A stretch of DNA of 17,145 nucleotides from an uncultured Collinsella sp. (GCA_900541675.1 UQKU01000038.1:1-17145); one strand, 5' to 3'; numbered from the stretch's first letter, positions 6,339-13,504 are shown. Notes: generated by a model not told the origin, from the sequence alone. Program-made: numbers and translations.

Positions 6339-7123
6339 TCAAGATTAAGTCTGCAACGCAAATCGAGCAGATGAAGAAGGCAGGAGCGCTATCTAAGATG
6401 GCGCTCCGCCACGTTGGAGCCATGGTTCGCCCCGGCGTGTCGACCTTCGAACTCGATCAGCTTGCCGAGCAGATTATCCGCATGCATGGCGGCACCCCGG
6501 CCTTTAAGGGTTACGGCGGGTTCCCGGGAACCATTTGCGCATCGATCAACGATGCCGTTGTCCACGGTATTCCCAACCCCGACATGATCCTGCGCGATGG
6601 CGATATCATTTCCATCGATACGGGAGCCGTTGTCGACGGTTGGGTCGGCGATAACGCTTGGACGTTTTTCGTCGGCACCCCTACGCCCGAGGCCAAGGCC
6701 CTGTGCGAGGTTACGCGCGATTGCCTTAAGGCTGCCATCGAGCAGGCTGTCCCCGGTAACCATATCGGGGACGTCGGTTATGCCGTTCAGTCTCTCGCCG
6801 AGTCTCACGGCTATGGCGTTCTTCGTGACTATGTTGGCCATGGCATTGGCCGCGTGATGCACGAGGACCCCAACGTTCCTAACTATGGAAAGAAGGGGAG
6901 GGGCGTTCGCCTCCAGGCCGGCATGGTCATTGCCATCGAGCCGATGGTTACGATGGGTTCCAACCATGTGAGCACGGGCTCCGACGGTTGGATCGTCACG
7001 ACCAACGACCACCTGCCCGCCGCGCACTACGAGAACACCGTCGCCATTACCAATGACGGTCCGGTGATTATCACCACGGATGCCCAAGGTGCTTGGTGTT
7101 CGCTCCAAGGCGGAGAAATGTAA
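6335..7123 (+). CDS. map: Type I methionine aminopeptidase
   Basis: This 262-residue enzyme removes the initiator methionine from new proteins. All five metal ligands expected for the family are visible: D95 (SIDTGA), D106 (GDNAW), H169 (GHGIG), E202 (IEPM) and E233 (HYENTVAIT). The substrate-site histidine H77 is in VVHGIP. It has no N-terminal zinc-finger extension. The start ATG overlaps the adk stop by 4 bases, so translation is probably coupled. The protein has about ten extra residues at the C terminus compared with the shortest members. It is the last gene before a 104-bp spacer containing a candidate promoter. Confidence 0.98.
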   Translation: MIKIKSATQIEQMKKAGALSKMALRHVGAMVRPGVSTFELDQLAEQIIRMHGGTPAFKGYGGFPGTICASINDAVVHGIPNPDMILRDGDIISIDTGAVVDGWVGDNAWTFFVGTPTPEAKALCEVTRDCLKAAIEQAVPGNHIGDVGYAVQSLAESHGYGVLRDYVGHGIGRVMHEDPNVPNYGKKGRGVRLQAGMVIAIEPMVTMGSNHVSTGSDGWIVTTNDHLPAAHYENTVAITNDGPVIITTDAQGAWCSLQGGEM

Positions 7124-7159
7124 CAAGTTCCACTTAGTTGTGGAGCCATTACGAAGTTA

Positions 7160-7188
7160 TTACGATGCGTGCATACGTGTTGTAGAAT
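7160..7188 (+). promoter_or_regulatory. Candidate internal promoter upstream of infA
   Basis: TAGAAT (7183-7188, five of six matches to the -10 consensus) sits in an AT-richer spacer unlike the surrounding coding DNA. A weak TTACGA (7160-7165, three of six) lies 17 bp upstream. It would start transcripts about 32 bp before infA and allow infA-rplQ to be expressed apart from the spc genes. The -35 match is poor. Confidence 0.4.
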
Positions 7189-7227
7189 ACTCAATCGCTG
7201 TCGTTTTCTAGAGAAAGATGATTGCTT

Positions 7228-7446
7228 GTGAAGAAGGAAGACGCAATTGAGCTCGAGGGTACGGTAAAGGAGCCGCTGCCCAACGCCATGTTTAAGGTTG
7301 AGCTCGAGAACGGTCATTCGGTTCTGTGCAACATTTCTGGCAAGATTCGAATGAATTACATCCGTATTCTCCCCGGTGACAGGGTTGTCGTGGAGCTTTC
7401 CCCGTACGACCTGACCCGTGGCCGCATCACCTATCGCTACAAATAG
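7228..7446 (+). CDS. infA: Translation initiation factor IF-1
   Basis: Taken from GTG 7228 the protein has 72 residues, the standard IF-1 length, and begins MKKEDAIELEGTV like its relatives. A TTG two codons upstream (7222) would add two unusual residues. IF-1 occupies the 30S A site during initiation through a single OB-fold. The segments EPLPNAMFKVELENG, SGKIRMNYIRILPGDRV and VELSPYDLTRGRITYR are diagnostic. The ribosome-binding site is weak (GAGAAAG at 7211-7217), in contrast with the strong sites of neighbouring genes. A 150-bp structured spacer separates it from rpmJ. Confidence 0.96.
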   Translation: MKKEDAIELEGTVKEPLPNAMFKVELENGHSVLCNISGKIRMNYIRILPGDRVVVELSPYDLTRGRITYRYK

Positions 7447-7474
7447 CGGCACGCATACACGCACTCCATTTCCG

Positions 7475-7547
7475 GCTGCAGGCTTAGCTCAACCTACGGT
7501 CGGATTGTGTGTGAAGACCAGCCATAGTTTTAAACGCCTGCGGCTGG
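7475..7547 (+). other. Inverted repeats in infA-rpmJ spacer
   Basis: In the 150-bp gap, CCAGCC (7518-7523) can pair with GGCTGG (7542-7547). Alternatively, GCAGGC (7478-7483) can pair with GCCTGC (7536-7541). These two helices are near each other and may compete or stack. No terminator T-run follows, so transcription probably continues into rpmJ. Confidence 0.4.
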
Positions 7548-7596
7548 GCGAGTAGATAGTAGGGAAGTAGTTTGAGCGCTACCGAAAGGAAGAACG

Positions 7597-7710
7597 ATGA
7601 AGGTACGTCCTTCGGTCAAGAAGATGTGCGATAAGTGCAAAATCATTAGGCGCCATGGCAAGGTCCTCGTCATTTGCGAGAACCCCCGTCATAAGCAGCG
7701 TCAGGGTTAA
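7597..7710 (+). CDS. rpmJ: Large-subunit ribosomal protein L36, zinc type
   Basis: A 37-codon gene that translates to MKVRPSVKKMCDKCKIIRRH and continues to GKVLVICENPRHKQRQG. This is the standard 37-residue L36. Zinc ligands C11, C14, C27 and H32 form the expected ribbon. ATG 7597 follows AAAGGA at about six bases, and the TAA is at 7708-7710. It stands between infA and rpsM as in most Gram-positive bacteria. L36 is a small 50S protein bound to 23S rRNA near the peptidyl transferase region. Confidence 0.97.
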   Translation: MKVRPSVKKMCDKCKIIRRHGKVLVICENPRHKQRQG

Positions 7711-7724
7711 GAGAGGAGACTACG

Positions 7725-8099
7725 TTGGCCCGTATTAATGGTGTCGACCTCCCGCGTGAGAAGCGCGTTGAGATCGGTCTGACCTACATTTACGGCATCG
7801 GCCGCACCACTGCGACGAAGATCTGCGTCGAGTGCAACGTTAACGTGGATACGCGCGTTAAGGACCTCACCGAGGATGAGGTTAACGCCATCCGCGATTA
7901 TATCGATAAGAACCAGATCATGGTTGAGGGCGACCTCCGCCGTGAGCGCAACCAGAACGTCAAGCGCCTTATGGACATCGGCTGCAACCGCGGCCTTCGT
8001 CACCGCAAGGGCCTCCCGGTCCGCGGCCAGCGCACCCACACTAACGCTCGTACCCGCAAGGGCCCGAAGCGTCAGATCGGTGCTAAGAAGAAGAAATAA
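7725..8099 (+). CDS. rpsM: Small-subunit ribosomal protein S13
   Basis: This 124-residue protein is S13 of the 30S head, which contacts the P-site tRNA and bridges to L5 in the 50S. The N terminus ARINGVDLPREKRVEIGLTY and the C-terminal RGLRHRKGLPVRGQRTHTNA with a lysine-rich tail (GAKKKK) are diagnostic. It begins with TTG at 7725, after GAGAGGAG at a spacing of about six bases. No in-frame ATG would keep the conserved N terminus. The rpsK ribosome-binding site overlaps its stop codon. Confidence 0.98.
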   Translation: MARINGVDLPREKRVEIGLTYIYGIGRTTATKICVECNVNVDTRVKDLTEDEVNAIRDYIDKNQIMVEGDLRRERNQNVKRLMDIGCNRGLRHRKGLPVRGQRTHTNARTRKGPKRQIGAKKKK

Positions 8100-8113
8100 G
8101 GAGCGCTAGATAG

Positions 8114-8518
8114 ATGGCTACTGCTAAGAAGAACGTTCGCGCTGCCCGTCTGAAGCGCGCGGACCGTAAGAACATTTCCGTGGGCCAGGCTCACATTCGT
8201 TCTACGTTCAACAACACGATCGTTTCGATCACCGATCCCCAGGGCAACGTCATTTCCTGGAAGTCGGCTGGCCAGGTGGGCTTCAAGGGCTCCCGTAAGT
8301 CCACGCCGTTCGCTGCCCAGATGGCTGCCGAGGCTGCTGCCAAGCAGGCCATGGAGCACGGTATGAAGAAGGTTTCCGTCTTCGTCAAGGGCCCCGGCTC
8401 CGGTCGTGAGACCGCCATCCGCTCCCTCCAGGCTGCTGGCCTCGAGGTCTCGAGCATCCAGGACAAGACCCCCATTCCGCACAACGGCTGCCGCCCCAAG
8501 AAGCGTCGCCGCGTGTAA
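8114..8518 (+). CDS. rpsK: Small-subunit ribosomal protein S11
   Basis: This 134-residue protein matches S11 of the 30S platform, near the mRNA exit region. The core VGQAHIRSTFNNTIVSITD, the GRETAIRSLQAAGLEV segment and the ending NGCRPKKRRRV are typical. ATG 8114 follows AAGGAG (8098-8103), which shares bases with the rpsM stop. It lies 19 bp upstream of rpsD. Confidence 0.98.
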   Translation: MATAKKNVRAARLKRADRKNISVGQAHIRSTFNNTIVSITDPQGNVISWKSAGQVGFKGSRKSTPFAAQMAAEAAAKQAMEHGMKKVSVFVKGPGSGRETAIRSLQAAGLEVSSIQDKTPIPHNGCRPKKRRRV

Positions 8519-8537
8519 CTGAAAGGATCGTATCAAT

Positions 8538-9134
8538 ATGGCAATCGACAGGACTCCTGTTCTTAAGCGCTGCCGTCAGCTCGGGATCGATCCCGCTGAG
8601 CTCGGTTACAGCAGCAAGAAGGAATCTATCCGTCAGCCCAAGCGCCGTCGCAAGGAATCTGAGTACGGCATGCAGCTGCGTGAGAAGCAGAAGGTCAAGT
8701 TTATCTATGGCGTTCTGGAGAAGCAGTTCCACGGCTACTTCAACAAGGCCCGTAAGATGAACGGCGTCACCGGTGAGAACCTCATGATCATTCTTGAGTC
8801 TCGCCTCGACAACGTCGTCTTCCGTCTTGGCTTCGCTCGCACCCGCAAAGAGGCTCGTCAGTCTGTCCGTCACGGTCACTTCACCGTGAACGGCAAGCGC
8901 GTGGACATCCCGTCCTACCGCGTCAAGGCCGGCGACGTCGTCGCTGTCGGCGAGAAGTTCCGTGACCTCCTCCCCATCAAGGAGGCCCTGATTTCCTCCG
9001 AGCGCTTTGAGGTCCCTGGCTGGCTCGAGGTCGATATCGAGAAGCTGTCTGGTAACGTGCTCGCTCTGCCGACGCGTGAGCAGATCAGCGGTGATATCAA
9101 CGAGCAGCTCATCGTCGAGCTCTACTCTAAGTAG
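8538..9134 (+). CDS. rpsD: Small-subunit ribosomal protein S4
   Basis: This 198-residue protein is S4, a primary 16S rRNA binder and assembly initiator. The N-terminal part contains only one cysteine (residue 12), so it is the zinc-free form. The S4 RNA-binding domain covers about residues 90-155, with RLDNVVFRLGFARTRKEARQ and the VNGKRVDIPSYRVKAGD segment. ATG 8538 follows GAAAGGA at a longer than usual spacing of about ten bases. In E. coli S4 represses the alpha operon; whether this holds here is not visible. Confidence 0.98.
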   Translation: MAIDRTPVLKRCRQLGIDPAELGYSSKKESIRQPKRRRKESEYGMQLREKQKVKFIYGVLEKQFHGYFNKARKMNGVTGENLMIILESRLDNVVFRLGFARTRKEARQSVRHGHFTVNGKRVDIPSYRVKAGDVVAVGEKFRDLLPIKEALISSERFEVPGWLEVDIEKLSGNVLALPTREQISGDINEQLIVELYSK

Positions 9135-9166
9135 TCCATCCGGGCTGCTGAGGCTGGAGGTAATAC

Positions 9167-10108
9167 ATGTCAGAATTCATTAGGCCTCAGGTTCAGGTCG
9201 AAGAGATCAACGAGACCTCTGCTCGTGTCTCCGTCGAGCCGCTCGAGCGTGGCTACGGCGATACGCTGGGTAACTCGCTTCGTCGTGTTCTTCTGTCCTC
9301 GCTCGAGGGTGCCGCCGTCGAGGCCATTCAGATCGATGGTGCGCAGCACGAGTTCATGACCATCCCTAACATGGTCGAGGATGTCACCGACATCGTCCTG
9401 AATGTCAAGGGTCTTGTCTTCAGGGCTCTCGGCACGACCGACGAGGCGACCGCCACCATCTCGGTTGACGGCCCCTGCGAGGTCACCGGTGCGGACTTCT
9501 TTATTCCGTCCGAGTTTGAGCTGGTCAACCCCGAGCAGCACATTGCTACGCTCACCGAGGGTGGCCATCTCACCATGAGCATGCGCATCGGCTATGGCCG
9601 CGGCTATGTCTCTGGCGAGGCTAACAAGCGTGACAACGATCCCATCGGTGTGATCAACGTCGACTCGCTGTACTCGCCGGTGTCCCGTTGCGCCAAGCTC
9701 GTTGAGGCTTGCCGTGTCGGCCAGCATACCGACTACGACCGCCTTGTCCTCGAGATCGAGACCAACGGTTCCATCGCCCCGCGCGACGCCGTGGTCCAGG
9801 CTGCCAATATCATCAACCAGCATATGGCCGCCTTTATGAACCTTGCCGAGACCCCCGAGGTCGAGGAGGAGGCTTCGATCTTCGCTCCCGAGGTCACCAA
9901 CGACAACGCCGAGCTGGACAAGCAGATCGAGGATCTGGACCTTTCCGTCCGTTCCTACAACTGCCTTAAGCGCGCCAGCATTCACTCGGTCCGTCAGCTC
10001 GTTGAGTTCTCGGAGAACGATCTGCTCAACATCCGTAACTTCGGTGTTAAGTCGATCGAGGAAGTGAAGGACAAGCTTGAGTCCATGGGCCTGAGCCTGA
10101 AGGCTTAA
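9167..10108 (+). CDS. rpoA: RNA polymerase alpha subunit
   Basis: This 313-residue protein dimerises to nucleate RNA polymerase assembly. The N-terminal domain shows EPLERGYGDTLGNSLRRVLL and the GAAVEAIQIDG segment, and spans roughly residues 1-225. An acidic linker follows. The C-terminal domain contains LDLSVRSYNCLKRA, where R262 corresponds to the DNA-contacting arginine 265 of E. coli, and ends with FGVKSIEEVKDKLESMGLSL. ATG 9167 follows GGAGGT at five bases. It sits between rpsD and rplQ as expected. Confidence 0.98.
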   Translation: MSEFIRPQVQVEEINETSARVSVEPLERGYGDTLGNSLRRVLLSSLEGAAVEAIQIDGAQHEFMTIPNMVEDVTDIVLNVKGLVFRALGTTDEATATISVDGPCEVTGADFFIPSEFELVNPEQHIATLTEGGHLTMSMRIGYGRGYVSGEANKRDNDPIGVINVDSLYSPVSRCAKLVEACRVGQHTDYDRLVLEIETNGSIAPRDAVVQAANIINQHMAAFMNLAETPEVEEEASIFAPEVTNDNAELDKQIEDLDLSVRSYNCLKRASIHSVRQLVEFSENDLLNIRNFGVKSIEEVKDKLESMGLSLKA

Positions 10109-10138
10109 TGCTTCGCATATTTGAGGAGAAACTAGACC

Positions 10139-10606
10139 ATGCGTCACAACGTTAAGAAGGGCCTGAAGCTCGGCACCGATGCGAGCCACACCAAGGCCAT
10201 GAAGAAGAGCCTTGCTAAGGCCCTCTTCGAGAACGACCGCATCAAGACCACCGAGACCCGCGCTAAGGCGCTGCGTTCGGTCGTCGACCCGATCATCACT
10301 TGGGCCAAGAAGGGCGACCTGCACTCTCGTCGTCTGGCTATCGCCAAGCTCGGCGATAAGCAGCTCGTTGCCGAGATCTTCGACAAGGCTGCTCAGGGCA
10401 TGTGGCAGGACCGCAACGGCGGTTACACCCGCATCATGAAGCTCGGTAACCGCAAGGGCGACAACGCTCCCATCGTTATCATGGAGCTCGTCACCGAGCC
10501 TTGCACGCCTAAGGCCAAGAAGGCTGCTCCGGCCCCCAAGAAGGCCGCTGCTCCCAAGAAGGTCGAGGCTGTCGAGGAGGCTCCTGCTGAGGAGACCGCT
10601 GAGTAG
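10139..10606 (+). CDS. rplQ: Large-subunit ribosomal protein L17 with charged C-terminal tail
   Basis: Residues 1 to about 121 are the normal L17 core, which lies near the peptide exit side of the 50S. The N terminus RHNVKKGLKLGTDASHTKAM and the segment RNGGYTRIMKLGNRKGDNAP are diagnostic. Residues 122-155 are an added tail rich in alanine, lysine, proline and glutamate. Its first half is basic and the second half acidic. Similar tails occur in other actinobacterial L17 proteins. ATG 10139 follows GAGGAG. A strong terminator 26 bp after the stop ends the operon. Confidence 0.98.
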   Translation: MRHNVKKGLKLGTDASHTKAMKKSLAKALFENDRIKTTETRAKALRSVVDPIITWAKKGDLHSRRLAIAKLGDKQLVAEIFDKAAQGMWQDRNGGYTRIMKLGNRKGDNAPIVIMELVTEPCTPKAKKAAPAPKKAAAPKKVEAVEEAPAEETAE

Positions 10607-10632
10607 ACATTCTGTCTGCATAGGCTATATTC

Positions 10633-10663
10633 GAGGGGTACGTTCGCGTACCCCTCTTTTTTT
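10633..10663 (+). terminator. Intrinsic terminator of the ribosomal protein operon
   Basis: GAGGGGTACG (10633-10642) and CGTACCCCTC (10647-10656) form a perfect 10-bp stem closed by a TTCG loop, followed directly by seven T residues (10657-10663). It is a textbook intrinsic terminator after rplQ. truA begins only 35 bp further on, so it relies on read-through or on a promoter in this short gap. Confidence 0.95.
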
Positions 10664-10698
10664 GTCGCAATACCGTTGCTAGTTTGTTGGGAGCGCCT

Positions 10699-11523
10699 AT
10701 GACTGCGCCGTCTGATTTCAATTCGACCCCCGAGCTTGACGCCACCCTTGTATTTCGCGTGGCCTACGATGGCTCCTCCTATAGCGGATTTGCCGAGCAG
10801 CCGGGCCAGACGACGGTCGCGGGCGAGCTGCGCCGTGCAATCGAGACGTTGCTGCGCCGCCCAATCGATCTGACGTGCGCGGGGCGTACCGATGCCGGCG
10901 TTCATGCGGTGGCCCAATACATCAGCGTGCCTGTAACGGACGCTGAGCTCGCTTTGACGCGCCGTAGGTGGCTGAGGGCTATGGATGCCCTCCTGGGCAA
11001 AGATATCGCCATAAACGAGGTCTACAAGGCTCGTAAGGGCTTTTCTGCACGTTTTGACGCGCGCTCTCGCACTTACACCTATCGCATTGCCGACCGTGAT
11101 GCGCGGCCCGTGCTGTCACGCGGTGCCGTATGGTGGCATCGCTATCCCCTCGACGTCGATGCGATGGCGGCCGCCTGCCCTGCGCTTTTGGGCGAGCAGG
11201 ACTTTAAGAGCTTTTGCAAGGTCGCCTCTGCCGTGGGCAAACCTACGCACCGCTGCGTAATGCGTGCCGAGTTTGGCCATGAGGTCGCCTTTGGCGAGGA
11301 CATCCTCACGTTTACCATCGAGGGCAATGCGTTTTTGCATTCGATGGTGCGAACCATTGTGGGCACCCTTGTCGAGATCGGCATGCATCGCCGCGATCCC
11401 GAGTGGATGCGCGAGGTAATTGATGCCTGCGATCGCACCGCAGCTGGTCCTACGGCACCCGCATGCGGTCTTACTTTTATGGGCGTGGACTACGACCCCG
11501 CCGAGCTTGTGGTCCTCGATTAG
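10699..11523 (+). CDS. truA: tRNA pseudouridine(38-40) synthase TruA
   Basis: This 274-residue enzyme isomerises uridines 38-40 in the tRNA anticodon arm. The catalytic aspartate is D65 in CAGRTDAGVHA, and the N-terminal VAYDGSSYSGFAEQPG is diagnostic. Further conserved parts are FSARFDARSRTYTYRI, the FKSFCK segment and FLHSMVRTIVGTLVEIG. ATG 10699 is preferred over TTG 10684 because GGGAG lies about six bases upstream and conserved sequence starts after it. The family normally has 245-270 residues, so the length is ordinary. It follows the operon terminator, and this placement after rplQ is common in Gram-positive bacteria. Confidence 0.96.
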   Translation: MTAPSDFNSTPELDATLVFRVAYDGSSYSGFAEQPGQTTVAGELRRAIETLLRRPIDLTCAGRTDAGVHAVAQYISVPVTDAELALTRRRWLRAMDALLGKDIAINEVYKARKGFSARFDARSRTYTYRIADRDARPVLSRGAVWWHRYPLDVDAMAAACPALLGEQDFKSFCKVASAVGKPTHRCVMRAEFGHEVAFGEDILTFTIEGNAFLHSMVRTIVGTLVEIGMHRRDPEWMREVIDACDRTAAGPTAPACGLTFMGVDYDPAELVVLD

Positions 11524-11642
11524 GGATGAGACTGCCTGACGGCGATCTTTGTGTGCGGCGCCTGTGGGCGGGGCGTGTGCAACATCTGTTCTTGACGTGC
11601 ATCGCGGCGGACGACCGCCCGCATTAATTGACGGGGTGTACC

Positions 11643-12719
11643 ATGAACGACAGTTTGTTACTAGCTGTCGAGAGGACGGAAAACTTGGTTCGACGTGGTT
11701 CGCATCCGCGACTTTCGGTGATCCTGATTGTTGAGGGTTCGCCCAGTTATGCGATGCGCGCTCTCGAGAGCGTCCAGAACCAAGACCTCTACGATTTGCA
11801 AATTGTCGTCGTTTGCCGCGGCGTGGTAGCTGGTGTGCGCCATTCGCTCGAAGTTGCTGCCGACAGAGACATTCATATTGATTTGATTGATGTTGAGGAC
11901 CCAGCGCCTGGTGCCTGCCTGCGTGCCGGCTTTGCGGCTTCGCGCGGCTCCCAGATCATTGCGATGAATGCCAATGAGTGGTTTGCGCCGCAGTCCCTTT
12001 CGCAGATGGTCGATAGCTCCTGCGACGCTTCGGCTGACATCGTGTTCCCCTCTGTTTCGCTCGATCGCTACGATGCTCACCGCGAGCGTCATTCCCGAGT
12101 TTTGGACGCGGCATCCGTTTCTGGCGATGGGGACCTGGCAGCTTGCCTGACCCAATTGGTTTCCTGTGGTTTAATCCGACAGTCCTCCGGCGTGCTGTAT
12201 GATCGCACCCTTTTTGAGGCGTGCCTTGCGCATGGCGATGCGTTTCGCACGGTGTCTTTTTTGACGTTCGCGCTTTCGCAGGTAAAGAGCGTTTCTGGAT
12301 GTGGCCGTGCCCGTTTTCATGCAGTGGCGCCGTCGATTACGGAGACGTTTGACCCCACAATGTTTGCCAGGCTTTCTGATGATATCGGGGCGCTCGACAG
12401 GCTTGCCGACTCGCTTGCCGTCGCGGGCGGTGGCGATCAGTTGAAGCTGGTCTGCCAGCGGTATTACTACGCCGGCCTGGTTGCCTGCATCGAAAATTTG
12501 TGTCTGAGCCCCCATGGGGTGTCTTCAATAGAGCGTTCGGCCCGTTTGCATGATATGCTCGAAGCGCAGCGTACCCGTCAGATGGTTGCGGCTCTTAAGG
12601 GCAATCATCGGGGCTTAGGTCTGCTCTATGGTTCGATAGCTAGTGCCAAGCCTATGTGGTGTGCGTTGTATACGCATCTGGCGGCCTTTTTCAATCGTTC
12701 GGGCGTCAGGACTGTCTAG
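11643..12719 (+). CDS. GT2-like glycosyltransferase-fold protein, probably degenerate
   Basis: This 358-residue protein resembles family 2 glycosyltransferases in its first 150 residues. HPRLSVILIV with ALESVQNQDLYDLQIVVV corresponds to the usual N-terminal strand-helix-strand, and GACLRAGFAASRGSQIIAMN to the segment before the DxD motif. However, the expected acidic metal motif is NANEW (109-113) and the first nucleotide-binding aspartates (DDG-type) read CRG. Catalysis of the usual kind is therefore doubtful. The rest matches nothing I recognise; it is cysteine-containing and largely soluble. No signal peptide or membrane helix is seen. ATG 11643 is chosen over TTG 11628; both have weak ribosome-binding sites. 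It lies alone between truA and argR, with no other cell-envelope sugar genes nearby. Confidence 0.6.
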   Translation: MNDSLLLAVERTENLVRRGSHPRLSVILIVEGSPSYAMRALESVQNQDLYDLQIVVVCRGVVAGVRHSLEVAADRDIHIDLIDVEDPAPGACLRAGFAASRGSQIIAMNANEWFAPQSLSQMVDSSCDASADIVFPSVSLDRYDAHRERHSRVLDAASVSGDGDLAACLTQLVSCGLIRQSSGVLYDRTLFEACLAHGDAFRTVSFLTFALSQVKSVSGCGRARFHAVAPSITETFDPTMFARLSDDIGALDRLADSLAVAGGGDQLKLVCQRYYYAGLVACIENLCLSPHGVSSIERSARLHDMLEAQRTRQMVAALKGNHRGLGLLYGSIASAKPMWCALYTHLAAFFNRSGVRTV

Positions 12720-12728
12720 TAGCGTGTT

Positions 12729-12762
12729 TTTCGAAATAAATTGCATGGAATTGTTTCGAAAT
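12729..12762. repeat. Paired TTTCGAAA palindromes upstream of argR
   Basis: TTTCGAAAT occurs twice (12729-12737 and 12754-12762), 25 bp apart, in the AT-rich gap after the GT2-like gene. Each contains the self-complementary octamer TTTCGAAA. They precede the candidate argR promoter and might be regulator sites. Confidence 0.4.
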
Positions 12763-12771
12763 GCGTTCTTA

Positions 12772-12801
12772 TTCACTAAAACCCTCAAATAGCGCTAAAC
12801 T
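12772..12801 (+). promoter_or_regulatory. Candidate argR promoter
   Basis: TTCACT (12772-12777, four of six matches) and TAAACT (12796-12801, four of six matches) are 18 bp apart. The region is AT-rich compared with the flanking genes. Transcription would start within the palindrome described at 12805-12821. Confidence 0.4.
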
Positions 12802-12804
12802 ATT

Positions 12805-12821
12805 CAATCACTAAGTGATTG
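12805..12821. promoter_or_regulatory. Perfect 17-bp palindrome, candidate operator
   Basis: CAATCACT, a central A, then AGTGATTG form a perfect inverted repeat that ends 31 bp before argR. It lies at the expected transcription start just after the -10 element, so a bound protein would block transcription. ArgR often controls itself through AT-rich palindromes (ARG boxes), but this sequence does not match the TGAAT-N4-ATTCA consensus well. Confidence 0.5.
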
Positions 12822-12851
12822 TCTCCACCATCTTTTGGAGTGAGGTTTTGT

Positions 12852-13289
12852 ATGGCCAAAAAACGCAATGGGCGCCAGGATGCCATCAGAGATATTGTTC
12901 GCAATAAGGACGTACGTACGCAGCGCGTTTTGGTAGACGAGCTTCGCGCCATGGGTTTCGATTGCACGCAGGCGACCGTTTCGCGCGACATCGCGGACAT
13001 GGGACTGCGTAAGCTCCCCGAGGGCATCTATGTCCTTGCCGAGGACCTGCATCTGCAGCGCATGGTTTCCGAGCTGGTTACCGGCGTACTGCGCACCGAT
13101 AATCTGGTTATGATCAAGGCACAGCCCGGTACGGCTTCTGGTATTGCCGCAGCGGTCGATGCCGCGGAGCTGCCCGACGTGCTTGGCTCGCTTGCCGGCA
13201 ACGACACGATCTTAGTCATTGCGCAGACGGCCGAGGACGGCGAACGCCTTGAGGCGCTCATCAACAAGCTGAGTAACTCTCACAAGTAG
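12852..13289 (+). CDS. argR: ArgR-family transcriptional regulator
   Basis: This 145-residue protein has the two expected parts. The N-terminal winged helix contains TQATVSRD at residues 39-46, the recognition-helix signature of ArgR/AhrC. The C-terminal hexamerisation and ligand domain shows PGTASGIAAAVD at 92-103 and GSLAGNDTILVI at 112-123. Known ArgR proteins are hexamers that bind DNA with L-arginine as co-repressor. In this copy the conserved Gly-Asp-Asp of the ligand site reads Gly-Asn-Asp (N117, D118). ATG 12852 is chosen over TTG 12819 because GGAGTGAGG lies about seven bases upstream. No arginine metabolic genes are adjacent, so its targets are elsewhere. Confidence 0.92.
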   Translation: MAKKRNGRQDAIRDIVRNKDVRTQRVLVDELRAMGFDCTQATVSRDIADMGLRKLPEGIYVLAEDLHLQRMVSELVTGVLRTDNLVMIKAQPGTASGIAAAVDAAELPDVLGSLAGNDTILVIAQTAEDGERLEALINKLSNSHK

Positions 13290-13340
13290 GGGATGCGTGG
13301 CACTGCTGCTGTGCCGATTGTTGCTATAGGTAATTGTCGA

Positions 13341-13368
13341 GGGCGTTGACGAAGGTCAGCGCCCTTTT
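13341..13368 (+). terminator. Intrinsic terminator after argR
   Basis: GGGCGTTGAC (13341-13350) and GTCAGCGCCC (13355-13364) form a 10-bp stem with one U-G pair and a GAAG loop, followed by four T residues. It is 51 bp after the argR stop. Confidence 0.8.
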
Positions 13369-13437
13369 GCATGCCGGCACCCGTTGCTCTATCGGTCCTG
13401 CAGCCGGGGCCGTCGTGACATCTTGTGACATCTGCCG

Positions 13438-13479
13438 AAATAAAGAAGCGCCCGAGCAGCGTACGTGCTGCTCGGGCGC
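13438..13479 (-). terminator. Intrinsic terminator of the penicillin-binding protein gene
   Basis: The arms 13448-13460 and 13467-13479 form a perfect 13-bp GC-rich stem with a six-base loop. Read on the minus strand the stem is followed by TTCTTTATTT, a U-rich tail. On the plus strand no such tail follows, so it serves the minus-strand gene ending at 13505. It is convergent with the argR terminator. Confidence 0.85.
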
Positions 13480-13504
13480 CTTAGTGTCAGATGCCGCTTT
13501 GCGT

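Noticed and set aside
6335..7123. GDNAW in methionine aminopeptidase considered as an active-site anomaly
   Set aside because: The metal-binding aspartate is present and other Gram-positive enzymes have the similar GDSAW; this is normal variation.
9170..10621. 483-codon minus-strand frame opposite rpoA and rplQ
   Set aside because: It spans two certain genes on the other strand and shows only codon-bias shadow composition.
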